A DNA stretch of 64,000 nt from contig NC_015556.1 in the NCBI RefSeq assembly GCF_000213805.1, forward strand, positions 124,001 to 188,000, read 5' to 3'. The position numbers were made by a program, and so were the translations under genes. Source of the DNA: Pseudomonas fulva 12-X. Lineage in GTDB: Bacteria; Pseudomonadota; Gammaproteobacteria; Pseudomonadales; Pseudomonadaceae. Below the pieces are notes generated by a model. The model ran no database searches. It was given only the letters and a program-made list of their open reading frames with translations, and was not told the DNA's origin. Position 1 is the stretch's first letter, and each line of letters begins with the position of its first letter. Positions 16,601 through 23,263 of this stretch are shown in pieces.

Positions 16601-18978
16601 AGCTGATTGCGGGTCGAGATATCAGCCTCGATGCGAATGAAGATCTCTCCTTGATTGGTACGCGTGCGCAATCGGGTCGAGATATCACGATGAAAGCAGG
16701 CAACGACCTGCTCATTGGCGCAGCGCAGAACCAGAGTACAACCGACAATGATCGCCGCAACGCTGGCGGTGAGTTTGGTCTCACTATGGGGAGCGAGGGT
16801 TTTGGTTTTTATGTAAGCGCCAGCTTGGGTAAGGGCAGGCTGGATCGCGAAGGCGAACAGATGCAGAACGCCTATTTGTACGCGGGGCGTGACCTGACCT
16901 TCACCAGTGGCCGAGACACCAGCATCACGGGTGCTCATGTCGAAGGGGAAAACGTAAGCGGCGAAGTTGGGCGTAATCTTACCGTCTCTTCCATTCCGGA
17001 TACCGGCAAGGCGTCGGGTAAGGAATATGACGTCAGCGCTACGGTCACCGTAGGTTATGGCGTCAGCGTCAGCGGCTCTGTCGGTTTTGGTGAAACCAGC
17101 GGCAAGACCGATTGGGTTAATGATCAGACGCGGGTGGTGGCACGCGACAAGCTGGGCATTCGTACCGAGCAGCACACTCAGCTCGATGGCGCGTTGATCG
17201 CGTCGAAGACCGATAACCTCAAACTGGACACGGACACTCTGGGTTTCCGCGATATCCAAGGCGAGGATCGTGAGCGCAGCTACTACCTCAATGTCGGTGG
17301 TAGCTACGGCCAAGGCCAACAGGACAAAAGCCAGGTTGGCAAGGGTGAGGAAGGCCAGGTTGGCTGGAGCGTGGATGGCTATGAGTACGAACGGGAACGC
17401 GAGCAGACCGTACGCGCCACTATCGGTAAAGGCGAGATCGTCGTAGGCAGCGATGCCTACACCGGTCAGGACTCCACGGCAGGGCTGAATCGCAATGCCA
17501 GCAAGGCCTACGAGATTACCAAGGACGATGAGGCGCGCACTGATCTATACGTGACCAAGAGTTCTATAGAAGCGGTTGCCGCGCCGTTAGAGACGCTCGA
17601 TCAATGGAAAAAGTCATTATCTGAAACTGTCTCGAAAGAAGGACTCAAGAAAGATCTATATAAGGCAGAAGCCTTTATCAATAAAACGGTGGAGGTCGCG
17701 GGGCAAATAGGGGCATCTATTCGCGCGCAGCAAGTGGGGATGGACGCTGTGCCGTCAGCGCTAACTACTCATCTTGACGATGAAAAAGCGCTGTTAATTA
17801 CCAAGAATTTCGTACGTCGAGGGCTTGATCCAAAACTGCTGGAAAAACTCGGTGAGCGCGAATTGCAAGTTCTCAATGCAATGGCAGGCCATTTCGAAAC
17901 GTACGGAGAAAAGGCTGCAGCTTGCGAGAATTTGGGGGGCTGCACGTCCACAGTGAGTGGAAACAGTAAAGGCACGTTAACTTACACCTACGTGAAAGAT
18001 GGAAAAGTACAGTTTGCGACTCTCGGCACCGCAAATATATCTTCCCCTGGGAAGGTTTTATTATCCAAGGTCGCGACGTTCTACGATTATATTGAGCAAC
18101 TGCCTCTAGAAGAGGCCGCTCTTATGAGAGTTGCTGCGCAAGCCATGATGACGCCAGTGAAGAGTGGCGTGGGTATTGCGGGCAATATGATTGCCACAGC
18201 GCTCTGGGGAGAGCAGATAGCCGCAGCGAAACAAGACATTTCCCTAACTGTTGCCGGGACTCTTGCCGATCAAGAGAAGGAGAGACTAAAAGCCTCTGAC
18301 GAATACCTCCAGGAGCTACATGCCAACGGGGCCGTTGATCGGGAAGGAAGGCTGATTAACGAGCGTAATGTTTATGTTCAAGGTGCCGAAGGGCTAGTCG
18401 ATCTGGCATTGGATGGTGTAGGTTCGGCCGTAGTAAGGGCTGTAAGTGGTATCTGGTCGAGCGCGGACAGAATCAATGCCAACTCAGGGCGGCCGAAGAG
18501 CAATCCAGAAACCATTGATCCCGGGCGAGCACCGGATCATAGTTGGGGGCAGCCAAGTTCTACCTCAGGTACAAAAGGAACTGGTACTGTAAGCGAAGTA
18601 CCGCAAATCACTCTCAATCGTCGAAATGGCGCAGCGTTTGAGCGCCAAGTCGTTGAAGCATTCGGGCATGTTGGTGGGGTAAAGAATACAGCTCCTGTAA
18701 CGGTTCAGCTTCCTAACGGTGCGCAGGTAACGACGATCCCTGATCTGTGGGGGAAAAATGTTGGGGGGCTTTTGGAGGTTAAGAATGTCAAAGATCTTTC
18801 ATTGTCTAATCAGTTGCGAGCGCAGATCAAAGTTGCAAGCGATACAGGTCAGCCTCTGAATCTTGTTGTGAGTCCTAGAACAAATAATGTATCTGGAGAA
18901 CTCATGCGCCAAGTACGAAGCACTGGCGGTGATGTCTACAGATACAATCCTGCCACAGGTGATTTGACGAAGTTTTGA
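10660..18978 (+). CDS. cdiA: CdiA-type filamentous hemagglutinin / contact-dependent toxin with PD-(D/E)XK C-terminal nuclease
   Basis: 2,772 residues; start ATG 10660 with GGAG 8 bases upstream. Parts in order: signal region ending ALAAD; TPS secretion domain (residues ~40-300, [20 protein letters not shown]); first filamentous FHA repeat block (~350-740); an AT-rich unique region (~740-1020) at the position of the receptor-binding domain; the conserved [20 protein letters not shown] / [15 protein letters not shown] segment; second FHA block (~1150-2290, repeated AGRD and AGND units); a pretoxin region; and a variable toxin from ~2650. No VENN motif was found. The toxin matches the Tox-REase-7 pattern: FE at E2661, IPD at D2695, EVK at E2706/K2708, then [11 protein letters not shown] and NLVVSPRT. 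It is predicted to be a nuclease delivered to neighbouring cells. The last ~450 codons are AT-richer than the filament. Confidence 0.93.
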   Translation: [2772 protein letters not shown]

Positions 18979-18984
18979 TGGCTT

Positions 18985-19737
18985 ATGAAATCATATATAC
19001 AACTAGCAATTAGAACAAAATCCGAAACGATTGGCTGGGGCACTGGCGAAAAGCTTATTGACTCGTTGAGCATGAGCGGAGGGTTACTGCTTCCGGAGCT
19101 AGTGTCGCATAATGCAGATAAGTTCACGGAGCCTTTCTTGGGGAGCACTTCGTGCGAGAGTGTTTGGGCCTCTAAGGCTTCGATTCGCGCTAATGGTACC
19201 TTGTCGGATTTTTACCAAGATTTTGCATGGAAAAGAAAGAAAGCAATTAAATCCTCGGGTAGTGTTGTTCATACATCTCGAAATTTTCGTGGGCAACTTG
19301 TTCCTGGATCAATCTCCCTAAATGCTGCGTTTAGCGATAAGGTCGATTGGTATTCGCTTTTCCAAGCATGGTGTGAAATTTTTCCTCCTCAACTTGGAAT
19401 GCTTCATCCTTTTACTGGCCCCGAGCTAAGTCCGACTGAAAAGAATGGTAGCTTTCAGATCGGTTCGTTCAATTCGGCATTGAAACCGGATATTCCGAAT
19501 ATCGGCTGGGGAATGTTTTATGGAGACGAGTTTGCCCAAGAGGTCAATGCTGATCTAATCGCAGCGTCAGGCTTTCCTATTGAGAGAATAGGTGATGGTT
19601 ACTTGGTGAGAGTTACAAATAGCATTCAAGACGTGATAGATGATTTTCCGCTATTTTCAAAACGCCGCGCTGAGCTTAAAAGTTTGTTTCGAGAGGGACT
19701 TTTTCTCATCAATAATGAGCCTTCGATCTGGATATAA
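18985..19737 (+). CDS. cdiI: Predicted cognate immunity protein of CdiA
   Basis: A 250-residue cytoplasmic protein (no signal peptide or membrane helix) starting 6 bases after the cdiA stop, the position of CdiI in E. coli-type cdiBAI loci. It should bind and neutralise the CdiA nuclease in kin cells. The start is ATG 18985 (MKSYIQLAIRTKSETIGWG); the ATG at 18978 overlapping the cdiA stop closes after a dozen codons. Notable segments are DWYSLFQAWCEIFPP, IPNIGWGMFYGDEFAQEV and YLVRVTNSIQDVIDDFPLF. I do not recognise a named immunity family, so the role rests on position and on AT-rich composition shared with the toxin tail. Confidence 0.75.
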   Translation: MKSYIQLAIRTKSETIGWGTGEKLIDSLSMSGGLLLPELVSHNADKFTEPFLGSTSCESVWASKASIRANGTLSDFYQDFAWKRKKAIKSSGSVVHTSRNFRGQLVPGSISLNAAFSDKVDWYSLFQAWCEIFPPQLGMLHPFTGPELSPTEKNGSFQIGSFNSALKPDIPNIGWGMFYGDEFAQEVNADLIAASGFPIERIGDGYLVRVTNSIQDVIDDFPLFSKRRAELKSLFREGLFLINNEPSIWI

Positions 19738-19740
19738 TCG

Positions 19741-19766
19741 ACACCGGCCTTGCGCCGGTGTTGTTT
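19741..19766 (+). terminator. Terminator of the cdiBAI operon
   Basis: Perfect stem acaccggc / gccggtgt with a 5-base loop, followed by TGTTTT, 3 bases after the immunity gene stop. Confidence 0.85.
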
Positions 19767-19860
19767 TATCTACGACCAGCGGTAGGCAGCGGCCGGTTTG
19801 CATCATCGGTGCAGCATCTCTGCCACATGCATGCATCCACTTGTGCAAGATAGAATAATA

Positions 19861-19906
19861 GGGGACAGACCACGATTAATTCTCCCATAAATCGTGGTCT
19901 GTCCCC
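19861..19906. repeat. RAYT-type palindrome GGGGACAGACCACGAT, perfect 16-bp arms
   Basis: Left arm 19861-19876 (GGGGACAGACCACGAT), 14-base spacer, right arm 19891-19906, an exact inverse complement, followed by TTTT. The toxin-tail remnant starts directly after it. Its outer 13 bases equal the inverted repeats that bracket the tyrosine transposase at 20722-21509. Confidence 0.88.
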
Positions 19907-19910
19907 TTTT

Positions 19911-20017
19911 ACTCTTCTAAATCCTATAATTTAGCCGTGACGAGAACCTTGGAAAGGATTAAATCAGAGGCAGTGATTGTGGGGAGTCAGGTTAATAAAT
20001 GGCTTACGGGGCAATAG
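19911..20017 (+). pseudogene. Orphan CdiA toxin-tail remnant 1
   Basis: An open frame that emerges from the palindrome and reads SYNLAVTRTLERIKSEA, then VIVGSQVNKWLTGQ, ending at TAG 20015-20017. There is no ribosome site or obvious start. The stop is one base before the GTG start of the next, immunity-like gene, exactly the toxin/immunity spacing expected. I interpret it as the last ~35 residues of a displaced CdiA C-terminus. The toxin family cannot be told from this length. Confidence 0.55.
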
Positions 20018-20018
20018 T

Positions 20019-20615
20019 GTGAAGTATTATTTGCTTAGGCAGGATGTTGCAGTTCCCGGTAAGTGGGTGCTCGGTGACGTGCGGCATGTAGATAATTGGC
20101 ATTTTACTAATCCGCCTGTCAACTTTATGGAGCCTGGTAGATACGTTCTCGATATCCGGTTCGATGGTAAAGAGGCTGATTATTCTCTTGCTGGTTACGC
20201 TAGTACTCCAGTACTGAGTGCAAAGGCTTGCGGCGCTTTGGCTGGTTTGCCAGAGATTGATGAACCATACCGAAGTGTCGTTTTTGAGCCGGTTCAAATA
20301 GAGGGCAAGCAGGTTTCTCAAGATTATTTTCTGATGATTGTTGAAACGCAGATTGATTGTGTTGATGAAGAAAGATCTGACTTTAATAAATATGATTTTG
20401 ATGATCCTGTAAGGCCGGACCTAGCGGGTCACTATCGTTCCTTTTTTAATCTGGTTGTTGATCCCGCCAAGCTCGGATCACATCATGTTTTTAGGTTAAA
20501 GGAATATCTAGGTGCGCTAATCGTTAGTGATGAGATAAAGCTGCGCTTTGAAAGGGCAGGCGTGGTAGGTGCCATTTTCGAGTCGGTAAGTGGTGATCGA
20601 ATAACTGTTGCTTAA
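20019..20615 (+). CDS. Orphan immunity-like protein (Imm11/DUF1629-like)
   Basis: 198 residues from GTG 20019 (VKYYLLRQDVAVPGKW), chosen because it directly follows the preceding stop and is preceded by CGGGG; the frame stays open upstream to a TTG at 19977, inside the toxin remnant. The pattern agrees with Imm11/DUF1629 proteins: an N-terminal VPGKWVLGDV strand, STPVLSAKACGALAGLPEID, VFEPVQIEG, DYFLMIVETQIDCVDEERS, then HVFRLKEYLGALIVSDEIK and a final FERAGVVGAIFE. Such proteins guard against polymorphic toxins. Here the toxin partner is only a stub, so the gene is an orphan that may still protect against related cells. AT-rich relative to the core genome. Confidence 0.68.
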   Translation: MKYYLLRQDVAVPGKWVLGDVRHVDNWHFTNPPVNFMEPGRYVLDIRFDGKEADYSLAGYASTPVLSAKACGALAGLPEIDEPYRSVVFEPVQIEGKQVSQDYFLMIVETQIDCVDEERSDFNKYDFDDPVRPDLAGHYRSFFNLVVDPAKLGSHHVFRLKEYLGALIVSDEIKLRFERAGVVGAIFESVSGDRITVA

Positions 20616-20642
20616 TTGGACAAAAAGCAGCAGGCGTGGGTT

Positions 20643-20699
20643 AAAAAGGGACGAATTTATTTTCTGCTTAGGCTGAATAAATAAATCTGTCCCTTTTTT
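20643..20699. repeat. Imperfect palindrome of the GGGACAGATTTATTT family
   Basis: Left arm aaaaagggacgaatttattt, right arm aaataaatctgtcccttttt, about 15 bases apart. It is a degenerate relative of the perfect copy at 23200-23260 and closes cassette 1. Confidence 0.75.
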
Positions 20700-20721
20700 A
20701 CTAGGCGGGACGCGAATAACA

Positions 20722-21509
20722 GGGGACAGACCACAATTATTCCTACCATCTCGATAGTGGTCTAGGCTTGTAAGCCTCTATGGAAGGAGATTTTATGCCA
20801 CGTCGAGCACGTGTTTTGTTGCCAGGAATGTCACTTCATTTAATTCAGAGAGGAAATAATCGCTCAGCCTGTTTCTACGCAGCTGAAGATTATCTTTTCT
20901 ATCTGGATGTATTGGCGGAGCAAGCAAAGAAAAATGGGTGCGCTGTCCATGCTTGGTGCCTAATGACCAATCATGTTCATTTGCTGGTCACGCCCGAAAG
21001 CTCCGAGAGTACGGGCCTGATGATGAAGGGGCTAGGGCAGCGCTATGTACAGTACGTCAATCGGACATACTGCCGTAGCGGTACGCTTTGGGAAGGTCGC
21101 TTTCGCTCCTGCCTGCTGCAGGACGAGGCTTATGTGCTCGCTTGCTATCGATATATTGAAATGAACCCTGTGCGCGCCGGCATGGTTGAGCACCCAGGTG
21201 AATATCGCTGGTCGAGCTACCGGACCAACGCGCAAGGCGAGGCGTCAGTTCTGCGCTGTACACATCCTCTCTACCATACATTGAGTCAAGATGAGCGGCT
21301 CCGGGCTGAGTTCTATAGGGAGTTGTTCCGCTATCAGTTAGATCCAGGGCTGGTTGATCAAATACGTGCCGCGACAAATGGAAACTACGCGCTGGGGAGT
21401 CCGAAGTTTTCTGCCGAAGTTGAGGCTGCGTTGGGGCGAAGAGTCACAAGAGGCAAGCCAGGGCGTCCTAAGAGCGCGCCAGATATTTAGTAAAACGTGG
21501 TCTGTCCCC
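20722..21509 (+). mobile_element. RAYT unit bracketed by 13-bp perfect inverted repeats
   Basis: GGGGACAGACCAC at 20722-20734 and its exact inverse complement at 21497-21509 enclose a single transposase gene (20795-21490). Near the left end there is also a partial inner arm, gtggtct, at 20757-20763. The arms are the same sequence as the palindrome at 19861-19906. This is the arrangement expected of a REP-associated tyrosine transposase and its cognate palindromes. Confidence 0.78.
20795..21490 (+). CDS. rayt: REP-associated tyrosine transposase (RAYT, Y1/HUH family)
   Basis: Single-strand DNA nicking and joining enzyme related to IS200/IS605 TnpA, thought to mobilise or maintain REP-type palindromes. 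231 residues, start ATG 20795 with GGAAGGA 6 bases upstream. The HUH signature is N59-H-V-H62-LLV (LMTNHVHLLVTPES), and the catalytic tyrosine is expected at Y120 in CYRYIEMNPVRAGMV. The opening MPRRARVLLPGMSLHLIQRG and WSSYRTNAQG are typical RAYT segments. The gene seems intact. It sits inside the cdi orphan array and is bracketed by its likely substrate palindromes. Confidence 0.92.
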   Translation: MPRRARVLLPGMSLHLIQRGNNRSACFYAAEDYLFYLDVLAEQAKKNGCAVHAWCLMTNHVHLLVTPESSESTGLMMKGLGQRYVQYVNRTYCRSGTLWEGRFRSCLLQDEAYVLACYRYIEMNPVRAGMVEHPGEYRWSSYRTNAQGEASVLRCTHPLYHTLSQDERLRAEFYRELFRYQLDPGLVDQIRAATNGNYALGSPKFSAEVEAALGRRVTRGKPGRPKSAPDI

Positions 21510-21511
21510 TA

Positions 21512-21661
21512 TTATTCAAAAGCATCAGCGTGGCAGAGCAGCAGCAGGCTAGGCAGATGCTTCGGGAGTTCAGGCGTGCCCCTGAAAATGTGAGTGGTAA
21601 TTTGATCGGCGTGGATCTACAAGGTGAAGTATTGCGGGTCTCACCTTGGGCGCGTAATTGA
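21512..21661 (+). pseudogene. Orphan CdiA toxin-tail remnant 2
   Basis: Open frame running out of the right-hand RAYT repeat and reading SVAEQQQARQMLREFRR, APENVSGNLIGVDLQGEV, LRVSPWARN, with the stop TGA at 21659-21661. It lacks a plausible ribosome site. It ends 3 bases before an ATG and 18 before the preferred ATG of an immunity-like gene. Interpreted as the last ~45 residues of a lost CdiA C-terminus; the toxin activity is not identifiable. Confidence 0.6.
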
Positions 21662-21679
21662 CTGATGGGGCGTACCAGA

Positions 21680-22546
21680 ATGAAAAAAATAGAAGGAATT
21701 CTAGAGCAGCATCGGCACTGGCTCTCTCAGTCGGATGGGATGGCGGCTCAAGAGCTTGAGTACCTTGAAGAGGATCTTGCTTGTAACTCCTTGGAGGGGT
21801 TGGGCAATGTGTCCGATTCATTGGGGATACTTGCAGTTTATCACGGTATACAGGGAGAGGTTTCTATTTGTGCCGGTGATATTTCTGGCTGGGAGGAAGT
21901 ATCCCGCGCGATGATTTACCGCTATTGGGTACTAATGCTTAGAGCTAAGAGCTTTTCTAATACGAGCTTTCTCCGAGGTATTAGAAATGTGCCGAATCTG
22001 ACTAATCAGTTGAGCAATGCAGGTTGCTTACTTGCAGGTTTTATTGCTGCGGACAGGCGTGATCTAGCAGAGTCGGTCGCCGATGTGCTTGTAGGGATGT
22101 TAACTGTTGATGGAGCTGTTGATTCTGGCTATCTCAAAGAGCGTCGATTCGAACCTTTCATGCTATGGCTCTATTCTGTCTATTCGGGTGGGAGTGCACC
22201 TGCCCTGATTGAGTCCATGGATCTCGGCATTTACAAGAAAGTGATAGAAAGTTGGGCAGATGAGCAAAGGCTTGCTGGTGTACTGGACGATGTATGCCAA
22301 TATCACTTAGCTAACTCCGAAGATAAGGGCGGGGCTTGGGACCCTGAGTTTAAAAACCCACCTTTTGATTTGCTGCCTTTGGAGGTTCTAGCAATTTTTA
22401 AGGTTCGCCAACAGTGCGGGTTGAAGTCACCTTCAGTTGCGAATCCATTGTTATCTGTTGAAGTGGCTGCATTGGAGAATCTTGCTTTCAAGCCTGATGA
22501 CGTTTCTGTAAAGGTTGAGACAGCCTATAGAAATTTCTTCAGCTAA
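21680..22546 (+). CDS. Orphan immunity-like protein (Imm49-like, all-alpha)
   Basis: 288 residues from ATG 21680 (MKKIEGILEQHRHWLSQ), preceded by GGGGCG at an 8-base spacing; an in-frame ATG at 21665 is the alternative. Cytoplasmic, mostly helical: AMIYRYWVLMLRAKSF, NLTNQLSNAGCLLAGFIAA, DRRDLAESVADVLVGML, then WADEQRLAGVLDDVCQYHLA and LPLEVLAIFKVRQQCG. The length, helical make-up and NLT...L..AGCLLA region resemble Imm49 proteins, which protect against polymorphic toxins. The family call is tentative; the immunity role rests mainly on its place directly after a toxin-tail remnant. Confidence 0.6.
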   Translation: MKKIEGILEQHRHWLSQSDGMAAQELEYLEEDLACNSLEGLGNVSDSLGILAVYHGIQGEVSICAGDISGWEEVSRAMIYRYWVLMLRAKSFSNTSFLRGIRNVPNLTNQLSNAGCLLAGFIAADRRDLAESVADVLVGMLTVDGAVDSGYLKERRFEPFMLWLYSVYSGGSAPALIESMDLGIYKKVIESWADEQRLAGVLDDVCQYHLANSEDKGGAWDPEFKNPPFDLLPLEVLAIFKVRQQCGLKSPSVANPLLSVEVAALENLAFKPDDVSVKVETAYRNFFS

Positions 22547-22554
22547 GTGTGGAA

Positions 22555-22562
22555 GGGGACAG
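22555..22562. repeat. Half palindrome GGGGACAG at the end of cassette 2
   Basis: An isolated GGGGACAG nine bases after the immunity gene stop, with no matching right arm before the transposase remnant. It is probably the left arm of a repeat that was interrupted by, or recombined with, the IS4-type sequence that follows. Confidence 0.5.
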
Positions 22563-22585
22563 GAAAAAAGGATAAAAAGGGGGCG

Positions 22586-23199
22586 GATTTGAATGGCACT
22601 TACTTTAGCTTCTTTGGATGTCCGGATCTGCGGATTGTGCGGCGTGCGCAGGTACGTTTCTGCGTCATCAGCGGGTAAGGCTTTGGCCGCCGTTTGACTG
22701 CCCGAGGTTCTATCCTGCCAAGGCGCCGGCCTACACGTTTCTGTGCGATCAGCCTCAGCAGTTCAGCGATGGCGTCGTCATCACAGCAGCTGTGCAGCAG
22801 GCGCCACGTCAGCCATAGCTGGACGCTGTGCTTGAAACTCAGTTGCCTGGGCATGCAATCAGCCAACAACGCGGACTTGGTCATCAGCAGGCGAATCAGG
22901 TTGTAAGCCAGCAGGTAAACCCACAACTCCTTGATCGCCATCTGTGGTGTCTTGCAGCTGAGCACCTCCAGGCCCAGCGTGCTCTTGAGGTTGCGAAGGT
23001 CGAGCTCGACATGCCAGCGCTGCTTGAACAGCTCTTTGAGTGAGGCCTTGGGCGTCTGTTTGGCGCAGCACAAGGTGGTGACCAGGATTTTGCCAGCGGC
23101 TTTCAGTTCGCGTACGGTCAGTGTTTCGGGGACTTGTTCGTAGTCCTCTGGAGTCATCCAGGCGGGACGTTTGCGAGGCTTGTGCAGGTCGATCAAGCG
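22586..23199 (-). pseudogene. IS4-type transposase, C-terminal remnant
   Basis: The leftward frame from 23199 to the stop at 22600 reads FRLIDLHKPRKRPAWMTPED, ILVTTLCCAKQTPK, LFKQRWHVELDLRNLKSTLG, and a basic tail VKRRPKPYPLMTQKR. The RW.VEL..R.LK element is the end of the IS4 Y-(2)-R-(3)-E-(6)-K signature that holds the last catalytic glutamate. The N-terminal two thirds, with both catalytic aspartates, are missing: homology stops exactly where the palindrome at 23200 begins. The distal end gatttgaatggcacttactt (22586-22605) recurs identically at 24425-24444, suggesting it is the element terminus. Confidence 0.82.
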
Positions 23200-23260
23200 A
23201 AAAGGGGACAGATTTATTTTTGGCTGTGGAAATGGCTGAATAATAAATCTGTCCCCTTTT
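23200..23260. repeat. RAYT-type palindrome AAAAGGGGACAGATTTATT, perfect 19-bp arms
   Basis: Left arm 23200-23218, right arm 23242-23260, exact inverse complements around a 23-base spacer. It truncates the IS4 remnant on one side and gives way to a toxin-tail remnant on the other. Confidence 0.88.
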
Positions 23261-23263
23261 TTC

